From a virus, in IMG/VR virus record IMGVR_UViG_3300035698_010356, positions 1-30,162 of that record: a stretch of 30,162 nucleotides of DNA; one strand, given 5' to 3'. Positions within the stretch are counted from its first letter, which is position 1; each line of letters starts with the position of its first letter. Below are positions 23,801 to 30,162 of this stretch, piece after piece. A program made the translations under genes and the position numbers. The notes beneath the pieces are model-generated. The model had not been told where the DNA came from. It saw only the letters and a list, made by a program, of their open reading frames with translations, and did not search any database.

Positions 23801-26800
23801 TATTTTCAATGTAACAATAATAGATACAGACTCACCTTCAATAGAATCTCCTGCAAACAAGACAATAGAAGCATGTGTAAATTCAGTCTCTCTTGATTTC
23901 AATGCAACTGACCCATCTGGATTAAGCTGGTGGTCTATTAATTACACAAGCAATTTGTCTATCGACCAGAGTGGTATCCTCACCAATATAACAAAATTAA
24001 ATGCAGGAGTTTATATTACAAATGTTTCTATCAATGACACACTAGACAATACAAACTCTACGCTTTACAACTTGACTGTTGAAGATACTTTAGCTCCTAA
24101 AATAGATGCTCCTGCTAATATGACTGCGTGGTTTGGAAAAACAATGATAGAAGAAGATTTTAATGCAACAGATTGTAGCAATTTAGATTGGGGAATTAAC
24201 GACTCAACTAATTTTAACATCACACAGTCTGGTGTGCTTAGAAACAAAACAGCTTTAGCTATTGCTTTCTTTGTAGTAAACATTTCAGTGAATGACACTT
24301 ACCTGAATATGAACTCTACATTGTTTACAGTGAATGTAAGCCAATCTATAATAGAGGTTTTCATCGAACTCAATGGGCTGAAAGCAAACAGAACTTATGA
24401 ATATGATACAACTACTAATATCTCTGGATTGATAAACAATTCAATTTCTAAAGTTTGTGTCAATATAGACGATGGGACTAACAGATATTCAAATTATTCC
24501 TGTTCACTTAATAGCTCCTTTGATTATTTAATAGATAAGTTGGTTATAGATAAATTCAATGATGGAAGCAAAGTGATAAATGTAACTACTGCTTATTGTT
24601 ACCAAGAATCAGCAAATGTATCTACTAGCTGTGGTGGTCTTTCTACAGGAAATTATAGTGTAATTGGAGCATGGGCAACTGCAGAAAATTGTTCAGATGG
24701 AGATTGGAACACTTCAGGGTATGGAACTGCAGTATCTGTAATTTACATAAACTACACAAAACCCTCTTCTTCTGTGGAAGGAACTATATGGACAGTTAAG
24801 GATAGCTGTAGTACCAAAAATATCACGATACCTAATGATTGTTGGAATCGTTTTAGTGATAAAATATCATTTTTAATATACTCCCCAAATAATATAAATA
24901 GAATTTATTGGTTGTGTAAATATTCAGGTTCAACATATAAAACTATTGGAGAATCGTGTACTACTAACAATTTTGCTTACGAAGAAGCAATGTGGTGGAA
25001 CATTCCATCTAATAAAACATATATTGATATAGACAACAAAACAGATTTAATTGAATTGAATATAAACATCACAGGTTATAATGAATCTGAAGATTTCAGA
25101 ATAACAGTAGGAGACACAAATCCAATAGATGTACTAATCACAGGAAAACTAAAAGGAAACACTTATGAGATAGATGAGTTCATTTATCAAGATGTTATTA
25201 ATAGTATTTTAAACATCTCATGCACAACAGCTTGTGAAGAAGTAATTTATTTAAATATCACAACTGCTGGAAATTTAACAACTGCTGGAAACCTAAACTT
25301 TACAATAACTTCTTATAATCTAGACGGAGCAAATGTTTTTGAAAAAGAACAGAACTTTAGCAGTAAGCAAGAAGGATATGAAAATGGAACTACTGGAACT
25401 GTAGCTCCTTTCACTTTTGATGATATGTATTCAAATGCTTCTTACTATAAATGGAACTGGACTAATTTAGAAATTGGTTCTGGAACTTATCAGACCTCTT
25501 CAACTACAAGCATTATAGATAGTTGCAACGCACAAGGAGGATTCCCAAGCAGTAAATGTCTCCATAATGAACCAGATGAAAAAAGCAGTGCAGGAAGGTT
25601 TAATTCAGATGTTTATCCAGACCTTGATTTGAGATACATAAATCAACTTGACTTCAATACTTATTCAAGGATGGGGGGATGGAGAAGCCCAGGAAGCTAT
25701 GCAAATGTTATGACAAAGATTGGATTTTACGGAGAAACAAACGAAGAAGTGGTTTACATACTTGAGAATGAATTAGAGTTGGCAACTTGGCAACAAGCTA
25801 TAGCAAACAATATTTCTTATTCGATGTATAAAGTAGATCCTACTACTTGGAAGATTGATTCTATCAAAAACGGAAGAGCATCAACTTCAACTTATCAATT
25901 AGGAAACCTTGAAGGACCAATAAGAATTTTCTTCCATAATTATATAAGGCAGGACAGTGCAATTTCTACTCCTTATTCTTACACAGAGATAGGACAGTTC
26001 AATGTTTCAGGATTAGGATTAAACATCAGCAGTGGAACTTATAAAACATCCTTTTCAAACTTCACAAAACATCTTACTACTTTCAATACAAACCTTCAGA
26101 GAGTCAGGGTAACATTCGATAGAATATTACCAGAAAACTTTGGAACAACATCAACAGTCACTCTTTGGGTAAGCAACGATAATTCAACTTGGGAGTCTGC
26201 AGTAAACGGAACATTCCATTCATTTGACTCTACTGGAAAAGATTTAAACATAAGGCTAGAACTGAATACAACCAACCAAACTATCTCTCCTATTATTACC
26301 AACTATGAGGTAGATGTAATTTCTTCTAGTGGAAATGATTTAAAAATCTATGTAGGTCAGGATTACATAAGTTCTATTGACACACCAGATATTGATTTGA
26401 ATTATAATATCTCAACTATTAGTCCTTATAATTTTACTGGAAACGATACTAATATACTTAATTATATCCAGGCGTGCAGCAAAGGATCTTGTCTTGTTCC
26501 TATTACTTTCAAACTAAACCAGTCTGGAATGATTGAAATATCCAGTATGAATTACACAAAGAATCCTAACAGGATTAATTTCAGTAACTTAAATAGTTTT
26601 GAAGACTTGACTAGTATACCTATTTATTTTACTTCTGGAGAAGGTATTGTTCAAATAAGCAACCCTATGCTTGAATATTATGGTAGCAAAAATATATCTG
26701 TTTTTGCCTTTAAAGAAGACAACACTAGCATTAATGACACTATGATAATCAGAGCAAAGTATTCCCATTTTAATATAACTTATCCATCTGGGCAGGAGTA

Positions 26801-27698
26801 TTGGCAGATATCTCCTCAGTCAAGAAATCAGTCAGCAGTAGAACCTTACGGACAAAATGACTCTACTGGAATATGGGAGATAACAAGCAGAGCCTACGAT
26901 GAAGGATTTGATTTATATGCTAAATATAATGAAAGTGCTAACTCTTGTATTATTCATAATAATTTCACTGCTTACTTAGATGTGCCACTTTGCTACCAAG
27001 AGTTTGCAAATCAGTCAAGCGATTGTGGTGGGCTTTCCACTGGAAGCTATGGTGAATATCTTGATGCAGGAGTTCCTGGTCCAACTTATATTTACACAAA
27101 CTACACAAAGCCCCACGATGCTATGAATGATTCAATCTGGGGATTTAGACTTGGAAACATCACTATGAACACTACTGTCAAAAGTGATTGTTGGGATTAT
27201 TCTACTACTATGATTATGTTGAGGCTAATGGCAAATAATAATAATTACAATAACTCAGCAGAATGTTATAACGGAAGTAGTTGGTTAAGCCTTTATGCAG
27301 AAGATTCAAATGGTTATCCTACTGGAACAAGTGCAGATACTCCTTCTCCTGCTTGGGATGGCAACTGGAGTTCATATACATTCCCAGGAGCAAATTGGAG
27401 AAGAACAACAGCAACAGGGGTTTACAATGTTTATATCTACGAAGAAGCAATGTGGTGGAATATTTCAAATGTCACAGTCTTAGGAAATAAAGTTATAAAT
27501 ATCTCTCTTAATGCAAGCTATCAAAAACTTATCTCAGATATGAACAAATCAGAAGAAGCAAATATATTTACTTACACAGACTTAGGATGTGATGGAACTA
27601 CAGCTCCTTACTATCTTTATTATTTTTGCTTTATAGCCCATTGCGATAGTTGTGTGCTCACCGAAGATTGGAACAGAAGCTGTGATTGGGTGGAATAG
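20817..27698 (+). CDS. Giant secreted adhesin / tail fibre candidate (2293 aa)
   Basis: The ATG is set by AGAGGTG (20806-20812) 4 nt upstream and by the signal peptide (residues 1-21, IILWMLLLSLLVYPCFG). Domains in order: Ig-like parts to about 340; a DUF2341-like part (about 360-450, AYKREIIIDHW...NYTIK-type strands); a LamG-like jelly roll (about 460-700); five cadherin/HYR-like repeats (about 740-1175) with the motif DWGINDSTNFNITQSG; a CYQE...CGGLSTG...YEEAMWWN module (about 1258-1400); middle beta domains (1520-1950); and a second CYQE module (about 2056-2225). It is full of N-x-S/T sites. It likely binds host surface sugars or proteins. No C-terminal anchor is visible. Confidence 0.8.
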   Translation: MKRIILWMLLLSLLVYPCFGYDAFHAAGDAVIDRNDIMALGAGWTNIINHTFINTTLTITNISIDVVDKNANTKVQFRCMYESPQGTFNVRAVADKNITINCDFEGKQNYPMNLSGCQVGDHIAYYQIDGSGVTLQPERTSTAGKTIMYKLNLCNPSCNAMSTTNAEISMAYWVDAGTAVDTTPPTNSTWNVTSNNLKTGSSTIAWQTGETVTLLTNALSFTASSDENTNMTCILDEDYNYTLAYATDSNYKAATTDTNAHSYTLYDNISIGDHCVYCSFIDAAGNTYPNSTSGCLAITRIEPPKPRNRGPANASTNTSAEINFTFSTLIGSSLYISTCERWDNSTGAWKKNQTLSSASNFAYKREIIIDHWNTSDEIKDYNIKLILNSTNLDYSQFNTAEGLMEFRDNDSILIPHYVRFWNNTNNSEVFVSYNKTGENATFWVYYGNTSSVEDESNISITYIYDNGEILYDDAQYPENGTLLDVHSWNISAGAAETKLAYYSTKYAYSGNMSLVTFNYSNKEIGAWIHTTPDRYNYYGWFYDDGHLTGAAHVMASKGGGDLSYGTHTRTIFFDSKNYAGYYNFMNNVSPYIHNGWNLTPLQGRWAKWEMEYVDSNSTWYAVDDNYNNFKDDGAFNGLASLYLDYQDTNAFHLTGAEYTDPVQSQKSLWLDDFFMTRWSNTSVRSYSAETSSSSNPIDNNTVENFDPVNLTNGYYIWGVKCTDSEAQINWSVNWSLIVDIGAADTKTPTWTGIPDNLTLEYREDSLNVNFNATDNIAVTGFTTNYSNNFSIDATGVMTNNTDNIIYIYYVNVTASDAAGNKNSTVFKINVSDTTAPLIDSPSNVTLEYGADSLEADFNETDHSPVDWGINDSTNFNITQSGVLRNKTELAVGVHWVNVSLNDTSLNMNFALLNVTVEDSRAPTIDYPKNRTIQYYKALSVDFNYSDYSSVNWGMNDSTRFNLTQSGVLRNKTLLAIGAYHVNVSINDTYLNMNSTIFNVTIIDTDSPSIESPANKTIEACVNSVSLDFNATDPSGLSWWSINYTSNLSIDQSGILTNITKLNAGVYITNVSINDTLDNTNSTLYNLTVEDTLAPKIDAPANMTAWFGKTMIEEDFNATDCSNLDWGINDSTNFNITQSGVLRNKTALAIAFFVVNISVNDTYLNMNSTLFTVNVSQSIIEVFIELNGLKANRTYEYDTTTNISGLINNSISKVCVNIDDGTNRYSNYSCSLNSSFDYLIDKLVIDKFNDGSKVINVTTAYCYQESANVSTSCGGLSTGNYSVIGAWATAENCSDGDWNTSGYGTAVSVIYINYTKPSSSVEGTIWTVKDSCSTKNITIPNDCWNRFSDKISFLIYSPNNINRIYWLCKYSGSTYKTIGESCTTNNFAYEEAMWWNIPSNKTYIDIDNKTDLIELNINITGYNESEDFRITVGDTNPIDVLITGKLKGNTYEIDEFIYQDVINSILNISCTTACEEVIYLNITTAGNLTTAGNLNFTITSYNLDGANVFEKEQNFSSKQEGYENGTTGTVAPFTFDDMYSNASYYKWNWTNLEIGSGTYQTSSTTSIIDSCNAQGGFPSSKCLHNEPDEKSSAGRFNSDVYPDLDLRYINQLDFNTYSRMGGWRSPGSYANVMTKIGFYGETNEEVVYILENELELATWQQAIANNISYSMYKVDPTTWKIDSIKNGRASTSTYQLGNLEGPIRIFFHNYIRQDSAISTPYSYTEIGQFNVSGLGLNISSGTYKTSFSNFTKHLTTFNTNLQRVRVTFDRILPENFGTTSTVTLWVSNDNSTWESAVNGTFHSFDSTGKDLNIRLELNTTNQTISPIITNYEVDVISSSGNDLKIYVGQDYISSIDTPDIDLNYNISTISPYNFTGNDTNILNYIQACSKGSCLVPITFKLNQSGMIEISSMNYTKNPNRINFSNLNSFEDLTSIPIYFTSGEGIVQISNPMLEYYGSKNISVFAFKEDNTSINDTMIIRAKYSHFNITYPSGQEYWQISPQSRNQSAVEPYGQNDSTGIWEITSRAYDEGFDLYAKYNESANSCIIHNNFTAYLDVPLCYQEFANQSSDCGGLSTGSYGEYLDAGVPGPTYIYTNYTKPHDAMNDSIWGFRLGNITMNTTVKSDCWDYSTTMIMLRLMANNNNYNNSAECYNGSSWLSLYAEDSNGYPTGTSADTPSPAWDGNWSSYTFPGANWRRTTATGVYNVYIYEEAMWWNISNVTVLGNKVINISLNASYQKLISDMNKSEEANIFTYTDLGCDGTTAPYYLYYFCFIAHCDSCVLTEDWNRSCDWVE
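23410..23478 (+). repeat. 69-bp exact repeat in adhesin, copy 1
   Basis: Bases 23410-23478 are identical to 24184-24252 (offset 774) and encode the same DWGINDSTNFNITQSG segment in two non-adjacent repeats. A third, unequal repeat between them carries a diverged version, so the identity reflects recent copying or conversion. Confidence 0.9.
23772..23797 (+). repeat. 26-bp exact repeat in adhesin, copy 1
   Basis: Identical to 24291-24316 (offset 519). It encodes NDTYLNMNS at the end of two cadherin-like repeats. The offset differs from that of the 69-bp repeat, so different repeat pairs share different patches. Confidence 0.85.
24184..24252 (+). repeat. 69-bp exact repeat in adhesin, copy 2
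   Basis: Second copy of the sequence at 23410-23478, in the fifth cadherin-like repeat. Confidence 0.9.
24291..24316 (+). repeat. 26-bp exact repeat in adhesin, copy 2
   Basis: Second copy of the sequence at 23772-23797. Confidence 0.85.
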
Positions 27699-29171
27699 AT
27701 GCCAAGAACACAATCAAATAGAGGAAGAGAGAAAGCATTTCACTGGCTTCCAAAATCAGGAAGTGTTTACATAGAAATCACAGTAGACGGAACTTCTATT
27801 AAAAGTTATTACATCTCTGCTGAATTTAGCAAAGGAATATGCCCAGACACAGGCTCTTTTAAAATCAAGTTGATAAATGCAAATGGAAGATTCTCAGATG
27901 TTTATTCTGGTGGTGAAACTGTTATATTTTATATAGACCGAACAGATGCAACCACTCAAAGATTTGAAGGAAAAGTAGATACTGTTCGATATGAGATGGA
28001 TTCTTTTCAATCTGTTGTATTAGAAGGCGGACACCTATCTTCGGAATTACTAGACTTGACAGTTACAAAAGAATACAATGGAAACAAAACCTGTGATGAG
28101 ATTTTAAAAGATATAATTGACACTTACTTGACTGGATATACTTACACCAATGTAGCTAGTTCTGATGTTTCTCCGACTATAAAGTGGAGCAACAAACCTT
28201 TCTGGGATGCAGTCAATGACCTTTGTAAATTAGCAGTAGCAACAACCACAGCTGGTTTAAAAAGATATGATTGTTTTGTAGACGATGATTTAGACTTTCA
28301 TTTCTTCGAGGAGAACTCACTGGAAACAACAACTGAAGCAGTGGTCTGGAATAATACTTTAATCAAACTTGGGGGGTTCGGAGAACAATCTACACTATCA
28401 AAAAACAAAATAATAGTATACGGAGATGATGGTTCAGGACTACCAATAATTAGAACATCAGAAAACACAAAAGACCAATCAAATTATTGGGTTAAAGAAT
28501 TAGTTGAAAAAAACACAGATATAAACACAGAAGAATATGCAGAATCTCTTTCAGATGCTTTGCTTGAAAACACAGCTACTGAAAAAGAAGGAAAAGCTAA
28601 CTGTTTTATGTTAGAAGACCTCACACCAGGATATAGAATATGGGTATCAGAGCCAAGGTCCAAGATAACAGAACAGATCAAAGTAAGCAAATTCACTCAG
28701 AAATTTCCATTAAAAATGACAGATGTGATCCTTCAGAAGAAGAGAAGTTTGGCTACTGTCCTTAAAGACCAGTCACTTAGGACTATTGCAAATGAAGAGA
28801 TAATAAATCCCTTTGAGTGTACCAAGTCTATAAACTTTACATTTGATGATTTCAGCAAGTTGTCTGCTTGGGACAGTAATATTACTATCTTAGATGGAAA
28901 AATATATCTAGGGTCTGGGACAACAGGAACCGCCACTTCTAAAGTCTACAACCAGAAAGTTGATTATACTAAAATACATCTCCTTATAGTAGGAGAAAAG
29001 TTAGATGAAGCAGAATTTAAGCTAAGCACAAAAGGAACAACAGACACGCTTCACACTATTTACCCCAATAATTTAAATACTGTGGAATCAGGTAAGGATA
29101 TAATGTTAAAGATTTACCTAAATAGTGCAGATGTAAGAATTGACTCAGTAGTATTACTTTTGAAACAATGA
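27699..29171 (+). CDS. Baseplate hub / gpD-like tail protein
   Basis: A 490-residue protein. The pattern FEGKVDTV, then VVLEGGHLSSELLDLTVTKEY, DEILKDIIDTYL and IKWSNKPFWDAVNDLC follows the hub family that includes phage late control gpD and T4 gp27-like proteins. The last 120 residues (from about FTFDDFSKLSAWDS) look like a separate beta-sandwich, possibly carbohydrate-binding. The ATG follows the adhesin stop directly. The hub would hold the adhesin and tail tip together. Confidence 0.72.
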   Translation: MPRTQSNRGREKAFHWLPKSGSVYIEITVDGTSIKSYYISAEFSKGICPDTGSFKIKLINANGRFSDVYSGGETVIFYIDRTDATTQRFEGKVDTVRYEMDSFQSVVLEGGHLSSELLDLTVTKEYNGNKTCDEILKDIIDTYLTGYTYTNVASSDVSPTIKWSNKPFWDAVNDLCKLAVATTTAGLKRYDCFVDDDLDFHFFEENSLETTTEAVVWNNTLIKLGGFGEQSTLSKNKIIVYGDDGSGLPIIRTSENTKDQSNYWVKELVEKNTDINTEEYAESLSDALLENTATEKEGKANCFMLEDLTPGYRIWVSEPRSKITEQIKVSKFTQKFPLKMTDVILQKKRSLATVLKDQSLRTIANEEIINPFECTKSINFTFDDFSKLSAWDSNITILDGKIYLGSGTTGTATSKVYNQKVDYTKIHLLIVGEKLDEAEFKLSTKGTTDTLHTIYPNNLNTVESGKDIMLKIYLNSADVRIDSVVLLLKQ

Positions 29172-29434
29172 TAATGACAAATAAAGACATATTGTATGAT
29201 ATACAACGGAATACTACCAAGAACGCTATTAAATTAGGGCAGATAGAAGAACACCTAAAGAACTTAAATAACTCGGTTGAGGGTAACAAAGAAGACTTAA
29301 AGGTACTTGACACTAGGTGTGATGGACAAGATAGGCGTATTGATAAGATATATACAGTCGCAAGCGTAATTTCAGCAGGAATAACTCTTGTTGGGGGCAC
29401 AATTATAGTTTTTATAAATAAAATATTAAAATGA
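29168..29434 (+). CDS. XhlA/holin-like coiled-coil membrane protein
   Basis: An 88-residue protein with a coiled coil (about 10-60) and one C-terminal membrane helix (VASVISAGITLVGGTIIVFI, about 65-84) ending in basic residues. This is the layout of haemolysin XhlA-like phage proteins, which assist holins. The ATG overlaps the hub stop. Followed by a second small membrane protein, it could form a lysis or exit pair. Confidence 0.65.
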   Translation: MIMTNKDILYDIQRNTTKNAIKLGQIEEHLKNLNNSVEGNKEDLKVLDTRCDGQDRRIDKIYTVASVISAGITLVGGTIIVFINKILK

Positions 29435-29444
29435 GGTGAAAAAA

Positions 29445-29606
29445 TTGGAAAAAGAATTTTGGAAAAGTAAAACCTTTTGGGCTGGTGTTTTAATTGCTGG
29501 TGGGTTTATTGGAAACTTCCTGAATGGAAACATTGGTCTTGAGGTCTTGATTTCAGGAATGGGCGGTGCTTTAGGATTGTTTGGTCTAAGAGCTGCACAG
29601 AAATAG
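29445..29606 (+). CDS. 53-residue holin-like membrane protein
   Basis: Starts at TTG with GAGGTGA at 29433-29439, 5 nt upstream; no ATG is available. The product has a short amphipathic start (EKEFWKSKTFW), a Gly/Ile-rich hydrophobic segment (about 13-25), and a second one (about 31-47) before a basic end. Small phage membrane proteins of this kind sit with XhlA-like genes. It is too short for most automatic calls. Confidence 0.65.
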   Translation: MEKEFWKSKTFWAGVLIAGGFIGNFLNGNIGLEVLISGMGGALGLFGLRAAQK

Positions 29607-29641
29607 AAAGACTTAAATAAACTAGTTACTTTCTTTTTTTT
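29605..29641 (+). terminator. Terminator of the late operon
   Basis: AGAAAG (29605-29610) pairs with CTTTCT (29629-29634), and T8 runs on through 29641. The first arm overlaps the stop of the holin-like gene. Archaeal termination needs only the T-tract; the stem would also fit a factor-independent terminator. Confidence 0.55.
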
Positions 29642-29646
29642 GAGGT

Positions 29647-29694
29647 AAGACTTTGTTGTCTTGAAGAATAGATGGTGGGAAACCACTGTCTATT
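29647..29694 (+). ncRNA. Structured RNA: small hairpin plus 12-bp GAAA-capped hairpin
   Basis: AAGAC (29647-29651) pairs with GTCTT (29658-29662). Four bases later, 29667-29678 pairs with 29683-29694 over 12 consecutive positions (10 Watson-Crick, 2 G-U) around the loop GAAA, a GNRA tetraloop. Two G-U pairs inside the stem are a sign of an RNA rather than a DNA element, because they break the DNA palindrome on one strand only. No ORF covers this stretch. It may be a small RNA, a stable 3' end or a regulator of the gene at 29780. Confidence 0.6.
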
Positions 29695-29741
29695 ACCACT
29701 ATTTAGTACCTTATTATACTGATTTCTAACACTAACTATAC

Positions 29742-29766
29742 AAACATTTATATAGTATATATGTTT
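29742..29766. promoter_or_regulatory. Operator palindrome over the TATA box of the RHH gene
   Basis: AAACATTTATA and TATATATGTTT form near-perfect arms (AAACATnTATA ... TATAnATGTTT) of a 25-bp inverted repeat. The TATA box (about 29748-29755) lies within it and 25-32 nt before the ATG at 29780, which predicts a leaderless mRNA. A repressor bound here would block TATA-binding protein. Autoregulation by the RHH protein is the obvious candidate. Confidence 0.6.
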
Positions 29767-29779
29767 TACCATATTTACT

Positions 29780-29923
29780 ATGACATCTACAAGAACAACA
29801 ATTCAATTAACAATGAGACTAAGAGATAGGCTGAAAGCACTTGGCAAAAAAGGAGAATCCTATGAACATTTACTTGACAAACTGATTGATAGTTATGAAA
29901 GTAAAGTCACTCAAGAGGCATAA
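29780..29923 (+). CDS. Ribbon-helix-helix regulator (VapB-antitoxin-like)
   Basis: A 47-residue protein. TTIQLTMRLRDRLKALG is the typical strand-helix start of archaeal RHH proteins, and ESYEHLLDKLIDSYE is the second helix. RHH dimers bind palindromic DNA through the N-terminal strand. The family includes VapB-type antitoxins, but no toxin gene follows within the window. Leaderless start with a good TATA box; a T7 tract follows the stop. Confidence 0.78.
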   Translation: MTSTRTTIQLTMRLRDRLKALGKKGESYEHLLDKLIDSYESKVTQEA

Positions 29924-29924
29924 C

Positions 29925-29951
29925 TTTTTTTATTAATCGTTAAATTAATAA
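29925..29951 (+). terminator. T-tract and AT hairpin after the RHH gene
   Basis: T7 at 29925-29931 begins one base after the stop codon. TTATTAAT (29930-29937) and ATTAATAA (29944-29951) form a perfect 8-bp inverted repeat. The T-tract alone would serve as an archaeal terminator. Confidence 0.5.
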
Positions 29952-30162
29952 GAAAAAAAAGAAAGACAGGATAGGTATGTTATCCAAACGCAAAGACAGT
30001 AAAGTACCTATTCTTTATTAATCTTTTGTTTTTAGTTAGATTATAAACTACTAATAAATCACTTAATTTATCACATTTAGCAAAGTTATGAGCTAAATTA
30101 AGAGGGTACACCTCTTTTTAGGCTGGAAAAATAGATTAATAATTAACCACTTAATAAATAAA
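29952..30162. other. Gene-free right end with overlapping inverted repeats
   Basis: No gene of useful length is seen. Repeats: ATAGGTA (29971-29977) with TACCTAT (30005-30011); GGATA (29969-29973) with TATCC (29981-29985); CTTAATTTA (30062-30070) with TAAATTAAG (30094-30102); ATTTAGC (30075-30081) with GCTAAAT (30092-30098); AAGAGG (30100-30105) with CCTCTT (30111-30116) followed by Ts. CACTTAAT occurs at 30060-30067 and 30148-30155. Several pairs exclude one another. Confidence 0.5.
30100..30119 (+). terminator. Hairpin plus T-run near the right end
   Basis: AAGAGG (30100-30105), loop GTACA, CCTCTT (30111-30116), then TTT. It has the form of a factor-independent terminator. Its first arm overlaps TAAATTAAG (30094-30102), which can pair with CTTAATTTA (30062-30070) instead, as in an attenuator. 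Confidence 0.45.

Noticed and set aside
23240-24298. Minus-strand frames with similar proteins opposite the adhesin repeats
   Set aside because: Their similarity to each other only reflects the repeated + strand sequence they are read from.
29977-30021. 14-codon frame starting at ATG 29977
   Set aside because: Too short, weak upstream site, and inside overlapping inverted repeats; chance is more likely.
1-30162. CRISPR array or tRNA gene
   Set aside because: No regular repeat-spacer pattern and no tRNA T-arm/acceptor combination was seen on either strand by eye; short repeats at both ends are irregularly spaced.
1-30162. Terminal direct repeats joining the two ends into a circle
   Set aside because: The first and last bases of the window show no shared end sequence that I could find, so neither circularity nor completeness is claimed.

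Overview
The window reads as the structural (late) half of the genome of a tailed double-stranded DNA virus, or provirus, of an archaeon. Tailed-virus evidence is direct: a large terminase with ATPase and nuclease motifs, a portal, an HK97-type protease fused to a major capsid protein, neck proteins, two tail-tube paralogues, a gpG/gpT-like chaperone pair, a short tape measure and a baseplate hub follow one another on the + strand in the usual order. No tail sheath is seen, so a siphovirus-like particle is likely. The archaeal assignment is inference. It rests on TATA-box promoters about 25-30 nt upstream of near-leaderless starts, T-tract terminators, and secreted proteins packed with N-glycosylation sequons and cadherin/Ig-like repeats of the kind seen in small-genome (DPANN-type) archaea. 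The sequence is AT-rich and uses AGA for most arginines. Many genes carry GAGGTGA/GAGGTAA Shine-Dalgarno sites. The exact host cannot be read from the window.

Layout: 1-671 is gene-free and full of short palindromes and direct repeats, ending in a promoter. 672-5064 is the packaging module (putative TerS, TerL, small proteins, portal). 5112-7154 is a protease-linker-coat fusion with its own TATA box and an internal in-frame ribosome binding site. 7193-8786 holds small beta-rich proteins, probably decoration or neck parts, followed by a free-standing HNH endonuclease. 9260-13429 holds an Ig-like protein and two large secreted proteins, one S-layer-like with a cysteine cluster, a membrane anchor and a basic tail. 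13436-15699 is the head-tail adaptor, tail terminator and connector set. 15701-19883 is the tail: two tube proteins, a two-repeat protein, the chaperone pair, tape measure and a distal tail candidate. 19883-27698 holds a membrane-anchored protein and a 2293-residue secreted adhesin. 27699-29606 holds the hub and two small holin-like membrane proteins. 29607-30162 contains a terminator, a strong GNRA-capped RNA hairpin, a leaderless ribbon-helix-helix gene with a palindromic operator, and a repeat-rich tail.

Genes are tightly packed with ATGA, TGATG or longer overlaps, so most of 672-29606 is probably transcribed as a few long operons, with breaks before and after the capsid gene. No polymerase, integrase, lysin, replication gene or tRNA was recognised, so this is either part of a larger genome or a virus that leans heavily on its host. 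The most unusual content is the set of Sec-signal-bearing, sequon-rich surface proteins inside the virion operon, the capsid gene with a nested start, the duplicated tail-tube genes with a perfectly conserved 62-bp patch, and the structured non-coding stretch after the late operon.
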